Part shown: piece after piece, positions 28,398 through 37,585 of the stretch
How the letters are laid out: each line of letters opens with the position of its first letter
How positions within the stretch are numbered: position 1 is the first letter of the stretch
Assembly (NCBI RefSeq): GCF_010731535.1
Contig: NZ_AP022581.1
Coordinates: 4,349,952-4,413,951, forward strand
DNA from: Mycobacterium lacus
GTDB taxonomy: Bacteria; Actinomycetota; Actinomycetes; Mycobacteriales; Mycobacteriaceae
Direction: 5' to 3'
DNA: 64,000 nucleotides
Made by a program: the position numbers and the translations under genes
The notes under the pieces: model-generated
Database searches by the model: none
What the model was told of the DNA's origin: nothing
What the model saw: only the letters and a program-made list of their open reading frames with translations

Positions 28398-31300
28398 TCA
28401 GCCGTCGGCGCCCCTGGCACCGTCGGCGCCGGCGGCACCGGTGGCACCGGTGGCGGCGGCGCCGGAGCCGTCGCCACTGAGGCCACCAGCGCCGCCGGCA
28501 CCGCCGAGCGCGCCGTCGCCACCATTGCCGCCGTGGCCGACGCCGCTCAAGCCATTGCCGCCGACGCCGGCGTTCCCGCCGGCGGCACCAGCCCCGCCGA
28601 CCCCGCCCGACCCACCGACCCCGCCGGCCCCGAAGTGGCCTATCAGTCCGCGCCCGCCCCCATTGCCGCCGGCGCCGCCGGCACCACCGGGCGCACCGTC
28701 GCCGCCGTCGCCGCCGTCGCCGCCCCGAGCCTGGAATAGGCCGGGCCCGTCGAGACCGCCGGCACCGCCGGTCGCGCCAGGCGCCCCGGCACCACCGACG
28801 CCGCCGACTCCGCCGGCGCCGCCGGCACCGCCGTCGCCGAAGAACAGCCCGCCATGCCCGCCGTTACCGCCGGCGCCGCCCGTGCCGGCGGTGCCGGTGG
28901 CGCTAACGCCGTCACCGCCACGGCCGCCGACGCCGCCGTTGTTAAAGGGGCCGTCGTGTGCGACACCGCCGTTGCCGCCGGGGCCGCCGGGCGCACCGAG
29001 GCCGCCGTTCCCGCCTTTGCCGCCGTCGCCGGCGATGAGGGGGCCGGAGGTATTGAAGCCGTTGAAGTTGGCGTCACCGCCGCGGCCGCCGGCGCCGCCG
29101 GGCGCACCGGCGCCACCGTTGCCGCCGTCACCGCCGCGGCCGCCGGTCACGGTGACCCCGTCGCCGCCGAAGCCGTAGCCGCCGTCGCCGCCGTCGCCGC
29201 CGGGCGCGCCGGGGCCGCCGTTGCCGCCGTTGCCGCCGTTGCCGCCGTTGAAGAGTGTGTTAATGGAGGTGTCAATGCTCATGGGTTGGTCGTTGGAGCC
29301 CAAGCCGTTGCCGCCGTTGCCGCCGGCCTGCCCAACCGCATTGCCGTCAGCGCCGTTACCGGCGTTGGCCAGGAGGGGAAAACCGGAATGGAAGCCCGGG
29401 GTACCGTTGGCCGCTTTGCCGATCGGGGTGGCGGCGGTGGGGTTGACCGCGTTGGCGCCGGGGGCGCCGATCCCGCCGGCCCCGCCGGCCCCGCCGTTGC
29501 CGAACCACCCGGCATTGCCGCCGTCGCCGCCGTTGCCCGCGGGCATCGCCGGCGCGCTGAGCGTGGCCGCCGCACCGTCGCCGCCGGCCCCGCCGTTGCC
29601 GCCGTAACCCCACAACAACCCGGCCGCCCCGCCGGCGCCGCCGTTGCCGCCGACCCCACCGGCCCCGCCGTTGCCGCCGTTGCCGAAGAACAGCCCGCCG
29701 GCCCCGCCGGCGCCGCCGGCCTGGCCAGGTGCGCCGGATCCGCCGTTGCCGCCGTTGCCCCACAAGATCCCGCCGGCCCCGCCCGCCTGCCCGGTGCCCG
29801 CCAACCCGTTGGCGCCGTTGCCGATCAGCGGACGCCCTAGCAGCCCCTGGGTGGGCGCGTTGACCGCGGCCAGCATGTTCTGCCCGGCGCCGGAGATCAA
29901 GGAGCCGCCGTCGGCGCCAGTGGCGCCGGTGGCGCCGGTGGCACCAGGAATACCGCCCTGGCCGCCGGCACCGCCCGCACCGCCGAGCGCACCCTGCCCG
30001 CCGGTGCCGCCGCCGCCGCTCGAACCGTTGTTGCCGCTGCCCCCGATACCGCCGACCCCAGGAGCGCCGCCGGCCCCGCCATGACCGCCGGCGCCTCCGG
30101 CCCCGCCGACCCCGCCGGCACCGGATTGGCCGATCAGCCCGTGCGCGCCGCCATTGCCGCCCACACCTCCGGCGCCACCGGGCGCGCCGTTGCCGCCGTC
30201 GCCGCCGTCCCCGCCCTGGCCGCCGAAGTTGGCGCCGGCGCCGGGAGCGCCGTTGCCGCCCGTCCCACCAGCGCCGCCTGGGGCGCCGGCGCCACCGACA
30301 CCACCGGCGCCGCCGGCGCCGCCGTCGCCGCCGTCGCCGAAGAACAACCCGCCACGGCCACCGTTGCCACCGGCGCCGCCAGTGCCGGCGATGCCGGTGG
30401 CGCTGACGCCGTCGCCGCCACGGCCACCGGCGCCACCGGCGCCGCCGGCGTCATTACCGAGACCCCCGTTGCCGCCGGGGCCACCGGGCGCACCGATGCC
30501 GCCGTCGCCGCCGTCGCCGCCGGAGCCGCCGAACAGCTGGCCGGAGCTGCCCTCGGCGTTGAAGTTGGCGTCGCCGCCACGACCCCCGGCGCCGCCGGGC
30601 GCACCGGCGCCTCCGTCGCCGCCACGACCACCCTGCCCGCCGGCCACGTTGTTACCGTTTCCGTTCAAGCCATAGCCGCCGTCGCCGCCGTCGCCGCCGG
30701 GCGCACCGGGTCCGCCGTTACCGCCGATGCCGCCATTGCCGCCGTTGCCGTGGTAGGAGGAAACACCGGTTGGGCTACTTGGGTCGGCGACTCTTTGGGT
30801 GTTGGAGCCGGCGCCGTTGCCGCCGTTGCCGCCGGCCTGCCCGACGGCACTGCCGGAGACGCCGTTACCGCCGTCTGGGTTGTTGTCACCGTGGACCGGA
30901 TCGAGCATGCCCGGAGTGCCGTTGCCCGCTTTGACGGCCGGGGCGGCCGGGGCGGGGTTGACAGCGTCGGTGCCGTGGGCGCCGACCCCGCCCGCCCCGC
31001 CGGCCCCCCCGTTGCCGAACCAGCCCGCGTTGCCGCCGTCGCCGCCCCTGCCCGGGGCCACCGCGGGCATGCTTGGCGTGGCTGCCACACCGGACCCACC
31101 GACCCCGCCGTTGCCACCGAACCCCCACACGATCCCCCCGGCCCCGCCGGCGCCACCGTTCGCGCCGAGCCCACCGTCTCCCCCGTTGCCGCCGTTGCCG
31201 AAGAACCCGGCCGCCCCGCCGGCACCGCCGGCCTGGCCAGGTGCACCGGACCCGCCGTTGCCGCCATTACCCCACAAGATCCCGCCGGCCCCGCCGGCCT

Positions 31301-31700
31301 GCCCCGTCCCCGGCGCGCCGTCGGCGCCATTGCCGATCAGCGGGCGCCCGGCCAGCGACTGGGTGGACGCGTTGACAGCGTTCAGCAAACCCTGCTGCAC
31401 GGCCTGCAGCGGCGAAGCGTTGACGAGTTCCGCATTGACATAAGAGCCCACCGCCGCGTTCAGGTACCGCACCAACTGGTTGTGAAACGTCGCCGCAAAG
31501 TCAGCGACCCGCTGGTAGTCGGCGGCGAACACGGAAAACAGGTCCGCGATTTGCGTCGACACCTCGTCTTGAGCCGCGGCCAGCACCGCCGTGGTCGGGA
31601 CCGCCGCGGCGACATTGGCCGCCCCGAGCGTCGACCCAATACTTGATAAATCCATTGCCGCCGCCGCCACGATATCTGGCGCCACGATCACCAGCGACAT
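28398..31700 (-). CDS. PE_PGRS family protein with duplicated PGRS unit
   Basis: A 1,100-residue protein. The ATG at 31700 begins MSLVIVAPDIVAAAAMDLSS, the canonical PE start; the open frame to 31817 is a non-PE extension. After the PE domain comes the linker QSLAGRPLIGNGADG and a long PGRS region. Near the middle the linker recurs (APTQGLLGRPLIGNGANG) and starts a second PGRS unit, so linker plus PGRS has been duplicated without the PE domain. Both units end in collagen-like tails (GIPGATGATGATGADG; GAAGADGARGADG). It is followed after 60 bp by the PPE-MPTR gene, probably co-transcribed. ESX-5-type surface protein by family. Confidence 0.88.
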   Translation of the reverse strand: MSLVIVAPDIVAAAAMDLSSIGSTLGAANVAAAVPTTAVLAAAQDEVSTQIADLFSVFAADYQRVADFAATFHNQLVRYLNAAVGSYVNAELVNASPLQAVQQGLLNAVNASTQSLAGRPLIGNGADGAPGTGQAGGAGGILWGNGGNGGSGAPGQAGGAGGAAGFFGNGGNGGDGGLGANGGAGGAGGIVWGFGGNGGVGGSGVAATPSMPAVAPGRGGDGGNAGWFGNGGAGGAGGVGAHGTDAVNPAPAAPAVKAGNGTPGMLDPVHGDNNPDGGNGVSGSAVGQAGGNGGNGAGSNTQRVADPSSPTGVSSYHGNGGNGGIGGNGGPGAPGGDGGDGGYGLNGNGNNVAGGQGGRGGDGGAGAPGGAGGRGGDANFNAEGSSGQLFGGSGGDGGDGGIGAPGGPGGNGGLGNDAGGAGGAGGRGGDGVSATGIAGTGGAGGNGGRGGLFFGDGGDGGAGGAGGVGGAGAPGGAGGTGGNGAPGAGANFGGQGGDGGDGGNGAPGGAGGVGGNGGAHGLIGQSGAGGVGGAGGAGGHGGAGGAPGVGGIGGSGNNGSSGGGGTGGQGALGGAGGAGGQGGIPGATGATGATGADGGSLISGAGQNMLAAVNAPTQGLLGRPLIGNGANGLAGTGQAGGAGGILWGNGGNGGSGAPGQAGGAGGAGGLFFGNGGNGGAGGVGGNGGAGGAAGLLWGYGGNGGAGGDGAAATLSAPAMPAGNGGDGGNAGWFGNGGAGGAGGIGAPGANAVNPTAATPIGKAANGTPGFHSGFPLLANAGNGADGNAVGQAGGNGGNGLGSNDQPMSIDTSINTLFNGGNGGNGGNGGPGAPGGDGGDGGYGFGGDGVTVTGGRGGDGGNGGAGAPGGAGGRGGDANFNGFNTSGPLIAGDGGKGGNGGLGAPGGPGGNGGVAHDGPFNNGGVGGRGGDGVSATGTAGTGGAGGNGGHGGLFFGDGGAGGAGGVGGVGGAGAPGATGGAGGLDGPGLFQARGGDGGDGGDGAPGGAGGAGGNGGGRGLIGHFGAGGVGGSGGVGGAGAAGGNAGVGGNGLSGVGHGGNGGDGALGGAGGAGGLSGDGSGAAATGATGAAGADGARGADG

Positions 31701-31910
31701 GGGCCACCTCCTAATACGGTGACCCACACGGGTCACACCGCACCCGGCAAATGCGGATAGTAATACCGCGCAGCAATTGACAACCGGTGTTTTCTGCAAC
31801 CGAATACGCTTTGGCAATCGCCGGTTCGTGATACGTCACCGCGGAGCACCACGCCACTGCGGTGCTGGGTTACCCGCTTAGCCGCGGCCCGGCGCCTCTA
31901 GGCTGGCCCG

Positions 31911-32318
31911 GTGGCGGAATTCGACCCGAAGGTCAGATTCGCGCGGTCACCGGTGGCGCGACTGGCCACCGTCACGCCCGACGGAGCCCCGCATCTGGTG
32001 CCGGTGGTTTTTGCTGTCGGTGACGACGCCGTCTACACCGCTGTCGATGCGAAGCCTAAGACGACGCGACGGCTGCGCCGCCTGACCAACATCGAGAACA
32101 ATCCACAGGTCAGCCTGCTGGTCGATCACTACGCCGACGACTGGACCCAGCTGTGGTGGGTCCGGGCCGACGGCGTTGCCACGGTTCATCGCGACGACGA
32201 GGCGATGCGGACCGGATATCGGCTGCTACGCGCCAAATACCCCCAGTATCAATCGGTTCCGTTGAACGGTCCGGTGATCGCGGTCATGGTGCGCCGCTGG
32301 GCTAACTGGCACGCTTAG
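31911..32318 (+). CDS. PPOX-class, F420-binding protein (Rv0121c-like)
   Basis: A 135-residue split-barrel flavin/F420-binding fold protein. It shows FARSPVARLATVTPDGAPHLVPVVFAV (about 10-36), TAVDAKPKTTRRLRRLTNIENNP and a WWVRADGVATV strand, the pattern of the F420-dependent PPOX-class family. It probably reduces or oxidises a small aromatic or redox cofactor with F420; the substrate is unknown. It is complete for its family. The start is the GTG at 31911 (VAEFDPKVRFA). Its 3' end overlaps a decayed convergent SPFH gene by 17 bp. The position corresponds to Rv0121c between PE_PGRS2 and fusA2. Confidence 0.82.
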   Translation: MAEFDPKVRFARSPVARLATVTPDGAPHLVPVVFAVGDDAVYTAVDAKPKTTRRLRRLTNIENNPQVSLLVDHYADDWTQLWWVRADGVATVHRDDEAMRTGYRLLRAKYPQYQSVPLNGPVIAVMVRRWANWHA

Positions 32319-32995
32319 CGGGCGCCTTCGCCGGAACAGCGGATCTGGGCGGTGTTGCCTGTTCCAAGAACCTCAGCAATGCGACCGGGAACGGCAGTAC
32401 CGGCGTCGAGTTCTTCTCTGCGGCAACCTCGACCACCGTTTCTAGCAGCCGCAGCTGCAACGCGGCCGGGTCCTGCGCCATAACCTTGGCCGCTTGGGCC
32501 AGCTTCCGCGAGGCTTGCAGCTCGCCGTCGGCGGTGATCACCCGAGCTCGTCGCTCACGCTCAGCCTCGGCCTGACGCGACATCGACCTCTTCATCGAAT
32601 CGGGCAGCACCACGTCTTTGATTTCGACTCGGTCGATGTGAATTCCCCAGCCCAGCGTCGGGCTGTCGATCATCAACTCCAGGCCCTGGTTGAGGCCCTC
32701 ACGATTGCACAACAAGTCGTCGAGGTTGCTCTTGCCGATGATCGATCGGAGCGAAGTTTGTGCCACCTGCCCGATTGCTGACATGTAGTCCTGCACGTTC
32801 CACTGCCGCCCGGCACGGATCCGACACCTTGAAATAGATGACCGCATCCACGCGACCGTGACGTTGTCGCGGGTGATGCCGTCCTGCGCGGGCACGGGCA
32901 TCGTGATGATCTGCATGTTCACCTTTTTCAGGCGATCGGCTACCGGAATCAACCAGGTGAGCGCCGGTCCGCACAACGGCGGGTTCGCCGGCGGT
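32302..32995 (-). pseudogene. SPFH/band-7 (stomatin-like) protein remnant
   Basis: The minus strand encodes most of a stomatin-type SPFH domain: GPALTWLIPVADRLKKVNMQ, then IGQVAQTSLRSIIGKSNLDD, LGWGIHIDRVEIKDVVLP and AEAERERRARVITADGE. The N-terminal membrane anchor and the usual VFRLGR motif are missing; beyond ~32995 the sequence is unrelated. Inside, expected residues VDAVIYFKVSDP lie in another frame, bounded by a 1-bp loss near 32854 and a 1-bp gain near 32796. No good start codon remains. It is a truncated, twice-frameshifted copy of a membrane-raft/quality-control protein, and the gene is almost certainly dead. Confidence 0.7.
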
Positions 32996-33094
32996 GGCCT
33001 TGTGTTGGGCGGCGGTTCGGGGAAAAGTTGCTTACGTCGTCCTGTGGGCGAGAACGCACCGCGCGAAGCAACCCGGTAGAACTGGAGGAAATTC

Positions 33095-35242
33095 ATGGCG
33101 GACAGAGCTAATCCTTCGCAGGGCGCGGGAGTCGCTCCCACCGCGGACGGTCCGGACGCCGTTCGCAACGTGGTGCTGGTGGGGCCGTCCGGCGGGGGCA
33201 AGACCACTCTGGTCGAGGCCCTGCTGGTTGCGGCTGGGGTGCTGTCCAGACCGGGCTCGATCGCCGATGGCACCACGGTGTGCGACTTCGACGAGGCGGA
33301 GATCCGGCAACAGCGCTCGGTGGGTGTGGCCGTGGCGTCCCTGTCCCATGACGGCATCAAGGTCAATCTCATCGACACACCCGGGTACGCCGACTTCGTG
33401 GGCGAGCTGCGGGCCGGGCTGCGAGCCGCGGATTGCGCGCTGTTCGTGATCGCGGCAAACGAAAGCGTCGACGAGCCAACCAAGTCCCTGTGGCAGGAAT
33501 GCGCCCAGGTCGGCATGCCCCGCGCCGTGGTGATCACCAAGCTCGACCACGCCCGGGCGAATTACCCAGAGGCGCTGGCAGCCGCACAAAACGCGTTCGG
33601 CGACAAGGTTTTACCGCTCTACCTGCCGACCGGTGACGGCCTCATCGGATTGTTGTCGCAGACGCATTACACGTACGCCGACGGCGGGCGGACCACGAGC
33701 CCGCCGGATCCCTCGGACGCCGACCGGATCGAGGAAGCGCGCGGCACACTGATCGAGGGAATCATCGAGGAGTCCGAGGACGAGTCCCTGATGGAGCGCT
33801 ATCTGGGCGGCGAGGCGATCGACGAGTCGGTGCTGACCCAGGATCTGGAGAAGGCCGTTGCGCGGGCTTCGTTCTTCCCGGTGATCCCGGTGTGCAGCGG
33901 CACCGGCGTCGGCACCCTGGAATTGCTAGAGGTCGCCACCCGCGGATTCCCGTCTCCGATGGAACATCCACTGCCGGAGGTCTTTACGCCGCAAGGGGCG
34001 GCACACGCCAAGGTGGCCTGTGCCGTCGACGCTCCATTGCTGGCCGAGGTGGTGAAGACGACATCGGACCCATACGTCGGCAGGGTCAGCCTGGTCCGGG
34101 TGTTTTCCGGGTCCATCAGGCCCGACACGACGGTTCACGTGTCGGGCCATTTTGCGTCGTTCTTCGGCGGGTCGAACGGGCATGGCACCACCCACCCCGA
34201 CCATGACGAGGACGAACGCATCGGGGTCCTGTCGTTCCCGCTCGGCAAGCAGCAGCGTCCCGCGGCGCAGGTGGTGGCGGGCGACATCTGCGCAATCGGC
34301 AAGCTGAGCCGGGCCGAAACCGGCGACACGCTCTCGGACAAGTCCGAGCCGCTGGTGCTGAAACCCTGGACCATGCCCGAGCCGCTGCTGCCGGTCGCGA
34401 TCCAGGCGCATGCCAAGACCGACGAGGACAAGCTGTCGGTCGGTTTGGGGCGGTTGGCCGCCGAAGACCCGACGCTGCGGATCGAGCAGAACCAGGAGAC
34501 GCATCAGATCGTGCTGTGGTGCATGGGCGAGGCCCATGCCGGCGTCGTCCTCGACGCCCTGGCCAACCGGTACGGCGTCACCGTGGACACGATCGAGCTT
34601 CGGGTGCCGCTGCGAGAAACCCTCGCCGGCAAGGCGAAAGGCCATGGCCGCCACATCAAACAGTCGGGCGGACACGGCCAGTACGGGGTGTGCGACATCG
34701 AGGTGGAGCCGCTGCCGGAGGGCTCCGGGTTCGAGTTCGTCGACAAGGTGGTGGGCGGGGCGGTGCCGCGGAACTTCATCCCCAGTGTGGAGAAGGGAGT
34801 CCGCGCGCAGATGGAAAAGGGGGTGCACGCCGGTTACCCGGTGGTCGACATCCGGGTCACGCTGTTCGACGGCAAGGCCCACAGCGTCGACTCCTCGGAT
34901 TTCGCGTTCCAGATGGCCGGCGCTCTGGCGTTGCGGGAGGCGGCGGCCGCGACGAAGGTCGTCTTGCTCGAGCCGATCGACGAGATCACGGTGCTGGTAC
35001 CCGACGATTTCGTCGGCGCGGTGATGGGCGACCTGTCCGGGCGTCGCGGTCGGGTGCTGGGCACCGAGGCAGCGGGCCACGAGCGCACGGTGGTCAAAGC
35101 CGAAGTGCCCCAAGTGGAGCTGACCCGGTATGCCATCGACTTGCGCTCACTGGCGCACGGGGCCGCGTCGTTTACCCGTTCGTTTGTCCGCTATGAACCC
35201 ATGCCGGAGTCCGCGGCGGCCCGGGTGAAGACCTCGGCCTGA
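33095..35242 (+). CDS. fusA2: Elongation factor G-like GTPase (EF-G2, Rv0120c-like)
   Basis: A 715-residue translational GTPase with the five-domain EF-G layout. G motifs: P-loop GPSGGGKTTL (about 28-37), DTPGYADF (G3) and TKLD (G4). The P-loop differs from canonical EF-G (GHIDAGKTT), and domain II has an unusual His/Asp-rich insert (GHGTTHPDHDEDE). Mycobacterial FusA2 binds GTP and is thought not to replace FusA1 in elongation; the biological role is unclear. The ATG at 33095 has GGAGG eight bases upstream. It stands alone, followed after 36 bp by a small membrane-protein gene. Confidence 0.9.
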   Translation: MADRANPSQGAGVAPTADGPDAVRNVVLVGPSGGGKTTLVEALLVAAGVLSRPGSIADGTTVCDFDEAEIRQQRSVGVAVASLSHDGIKVNLIDTPGYADFVGELRAGLRAADCALFVIAANESVDEPTKSLWQECAQVGMPRAVVITKLDHARANYPEALAAAQNAFGDKVLPLYLPTGDGLIGLLSQTHYTYADGGRTTSPPDPSDADRIEEARGTLIEGIIEESEDESLMERYLGGEAIDESVLTQDLEKAVARASFFPVIPVCSGTGVGTLELLEVATRGFPSPMEHPLPEVFTPQGAAHAKVACAVDAPLLAEVVKTTSDPYVGRVSLVRVFSGSIRPDTTVHVSGHFASFFGGSNGHGTTHPDHDEDERIGVLSFPLGKQQRPAAQVVAGDICAIGKLSRAETGDTLSDKSEPLVLKPWTMPEPLLPVAIQAHAKTDEDKLSVGLGRLAAEDPTLRIEQNQETHQIVLWCMGEAHAGVVLDALANRYGVTVDTIELRVPLRETLAGKAKGHGRHIKQSGGHGQYGVCDIEVEPLPEGSGFEFVDKVVGGAVPRNFIPSVEKGVRAQMEKGVHAGYPVVDIRVTLFDGKAHSVDSSDFAFQMAGALALREAAAATKVVLLEPIDEITVLVPDDFVGAVMGDLSGRRGRVLGTEAAGHERTVVKAEVPQVELTRYAIDLRSLAHGAASFTRSFVRYEPMPESAAARVKTSA

Positions 35243-35278
35243 CGAGGCCTGACCCTTTGCAAACACCGCCCGAGGCTC

Positions 35279-35794
35279 ATGTCGACGTTCAACGGACTGC
35301 CCACCCACATACTGCTCAACCATTTCGTCCTTGCGCTGGGCCCATTGGCGGCGATCCTGGCCGTCATCTGTGCGCTATGGCCCGCGGCGCGAAGAAGACT
35401 GATCTGGCTGGTCCTGATGCTGGCCGTGGTCACCCTCGTCTTGACGCCGCCGACCGCGAACACGGGCGTGTGGTTGCAGGGCAAGCTGGAACCGTCGCCC
35501 GCTATCGTGCACCATCGGCAGCTCGGCGAAACGCTGATCTACATGGTGGCCGCGCTCGTGGCGACGGTCGCCGTGCTGGCCGCCGTCCACCTCCGCACGG
35601 CGCGTGGACGTTCGGTGACATTCGCGGTGCACGCCGTGGTCGCGGTGCTGGTGATCGCCGCCGCGGTGGCCACGCTGGCGCAGACCTATCGCGTCGGCGA
35701 ATCGGGTGCACGCGCCGCCTGGGGACCCGTCACGTCGGCTCAAGCTTTACGCGTGCCGGCCGAACCGTGCTGCCACGGCGCGGCGGTCGAGTGA
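35279..35794 (+). CDS. Four-helix membrane protein, DUF2231-like
   Basis: A 171-residue protein with four hydrophobic segments (about 12-35, 40-57, 82-102, 112-133). It contains LLNHFVLALGPLAAI and YRVGESGARAAWG, similar to DUF2231 proteins whose His and Gly motifs face each other in the membrane. Function unknown. It starts 36 bp after the EF-G2 gene and may be co-transcribed. Its last 48 bases overlap the convergent fadD7 3' end, so the final ~16 residues (after SAQALRVPA) may be a recent run-on. No signal peptide. Confidence 0.7.
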   Translation: MSTFNGLPTHILLNHFVLALGPLAAILAVICALWPAARRRLIWLVLMLAVVTLVLTPPTANTGVWLQGKLEPSPAIVHHRQLGETLIYMVAALVATVAVLAAVHLRTARGRSVTFAVHAVVAVLVIAAAVATLAQTYRVGESGARAAWGPVTSAQALRVPAEPCCHGAAVE

Positions 35795-37324
35795 ACCCTT
35801 CGCGGTATGCGGCAGTTCACTCGCCACCTGGAAGCTGGCGGGAATCTCGAAGGCCGCCAATCGTTCCCGGCAGAACTCGGTAAGCTCCTCCGGGGTCGGC
35901 GGGGTGGTCTCACGGGGCACGATCGCCGCCGCGACGGTCTCTCCGTAGATCGGGTGCGGGACACCGAACACGGCCACCTCGATCACGTTGGGATGGCTGG
36001 CCAGCACGCCCTCGACGCGCTCCGGCGAGATCTTCTCACCGCCGCGGTTGATGAGTTCCTTGATCCGGCCGCGGAGGCTCAGGTCGCCCGCCTCCGACAG
36101 CGACCCCAGATCACCGGTGCGCAGCCAACCGTCGGTGAAGTTCGCGGCGGTGATCTTCGGGTCACCCAAATAGCCGCGCACCACGGTCGGGCCGCGCAGC
36201 CAGACCTCCCCAACCGCGCCGGCCGGCAGGGGCATTCCGTCGGAGCCGACGATCCGCATTTCCGGTCCGGTCGACCGGCCGACGAGACCGGTTGTCTCAG
36301 CGGGATTTTCGTCTTGATTGATGCCCGTGGTTGCGACCTGGTGAGTGGCCTCGGTCATTCCGAATGCACACACCACGGGTGCGAAGAATTCGGCTTGCAG
36401 CGCCCGCGCCGCTTCCGGAGTGAGCGGTGCGCTGCAGCTGCGGATGAAACGCAGCTTCGCCCGCTTGCCGCCCGGATCGAGCTTGGCGCGCTCCAACAGG
36501 ATCTGGTGAATCGTCGGCACCGCGGTGTACCAGGTCGCCCCGACGGCGTCGATGTCCTCCCAGAACGTGTGCGCCGAGAAGCGTCCCCGAGCGGGCAGCA
36601 GCACCGTCCCGCCGGACGCCAGGGTCGACAACAGCGCGGCGATCAGCCCGTGGCCGTGGTACAGCGGCATCACCGCGACGGTCGCGTCCCGCGGGCCCAG
36701 ACGGTAGCCGGCGACGAGGGCCCTCACCGCGCCGGCGATGTTGGCGTGGGTCCAGGGAACCATTTTGGGCAGCCCGGTCGTCCCGCCGGTGAACATGATC
36801 ATGGCGTCGTCGGGCCGCAGCCCCTGGGGCGTCGACGTGACGGCGTTCGGCTCGCTGCCCGCGTCCAGGCGCACCGACGGGGCGCCGTGTCGGCTGACAC
36901 TCACCGCGACCGGCCACCACCGGACCGTCGGCTCGGCGCCGTCTCCGGCGTTCTCGCTGTCGACGAGCACGACCCTTGCTCCCGCGGCCTCGCTGCGGGC
37001 CCGTTGCTCGCCGACGGGCAGCGCCGGATCCAGCGGGACCACGATCAGGTCGGCGCGTGACGCCGCCAACAACGCGACGACGAACTCGATGTTGCTGCCC
37101 GCGCGCAGCGCCACCCGGTCACCCGGCAGCAGGCCCGCCCGCGTCAGCTGCCCGGCCAGGTCGGCGACCAGGTGTACCAAGTCACGATAGGCGACCTCGA
37201 TGCGCTCGGCGGTGACAACGAGCGCCGCGGCCTCCGGCAGGCGCGTCGCCGCCGACTCGACCAGATCCGCGACGCGCGGGTCGGCTACGACCGGGCCGGT
37301 GGTGATGGGGTCGGACGTCGTCAC
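35747..37324 (-). CDS. fadD7: Fatty-acid/oxalate-CoA ligase FadD7
   Basis: A 525-residue adenylate-forming CoA ligase, equal in length to the recalled Rv0119. Motifs: P-loop MFTGGTTGLPK, GWLRTGDLG, and the hinge/catalytic region RIKELINRGGEKISPERVE. The GTG at 37324 starts VTTSDPITTG and is preceded by GGAAGGAG; the longer open frame upstream covers oxcA in antisense. It is divergent from oxalyl-CoA decarboxylase, which suggests the true substrate may be oxalate (oxalyl-CoA synthetase followed by decarboxylation) rather than a fatty acid. That is inference from context and from similarity to plant/yeast oxalyl-CoA synthetases. Confidence 0.9.
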   Translation of the reverse strand: MTTSDPITTGPVVADPRVADLVESAATRLPEAAALVVTAERIEVAYRDLVHLVADLAGQLTRAGLLPGDRVALRAGSNIEFVVALLAASRADLIVVPLDPALPVGEQRARSEAAGARVVLVDSENAGDGAEPTVRWWPVAVSVSRHGAPSVRLDAGSEPNAVTSTPQGLRPDDAMIMFTGGTTGLPKMVPWTHANIAGAVRALVAGYRLGPRDATVAVMPLYHGHGLIAALLSTLASGGTVLLPARGRFSAHTFWEDIDAVGATWYTAVPTIHQILLERAKLDPGGKRAKLRFIRSCSAPLTPEAARALQAEFFAPVVCAFGMTEATHQVATTGINQDENPAETTGLVGRSTGPEMRIVGSDGMPLPAGAVGEVWLRGPTVVRGYLGDPKITAANFTDGWLRTGDLGSLSEAGDLSLRGRIKELINRGGEKISPERVEGVLASHPNVIEVAVFGVPHPIYGETVAAAIVPRETTPPTPEELTEFCRERLAAFEIPASFQVASELPHTAKGSLDRRAVAARFGRHA

Positions 37325-37429
37325 GGTGCGCTCCTTCCGGGTGTTTCCGGTGCGACGCCCGCACCGTGAGGCACCCAGACAGCACCATGCCGGTGGCCAA
37401 CGTCCTTTGTCCAATACCGATCCGCTAAC

Positions 37430-37454
37430 GGTCAATAGCCGGTGGCTATTGACC
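37430..37454. promoter_or_regulatory. 25-bp palindrome between fadD7 and oxcA (LysR-type box)
   Basis: GGTCAATAGCC-GGT-GGCTATTGACC, a perfect palindrome with 11-bp arms. Its centre, ATAGCCGGTGGCTAT, contains the T-N11-A pattern of LysR-type regulators. It lies between divergent starts (37324 and 37586), and the LysR gene oxyS is next to oxcA. Likely OxyS operator for both genes. Confidence 0.65.
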
Positions 37455-37585
37455 CTGGATGAGCGGTTGATCACCGTCGATAAACGGCGTGAATCGCCGA
37501 ATAGGGACCCGATCTTGGACACGGCCGGCGCACCGGACGACAGTGATGACCGAGGCACATCACCCGTACCCGAGGAGTCGGCACC

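Noticed and set aside
19292..31700. CRISPR-like regular repeats
   Set aside because: The short periodic repeats are coding pentapeptide (MPTR) and GGxGG (PGRS) arrays without identical repeats and unique spacers, and no cas genes are present.
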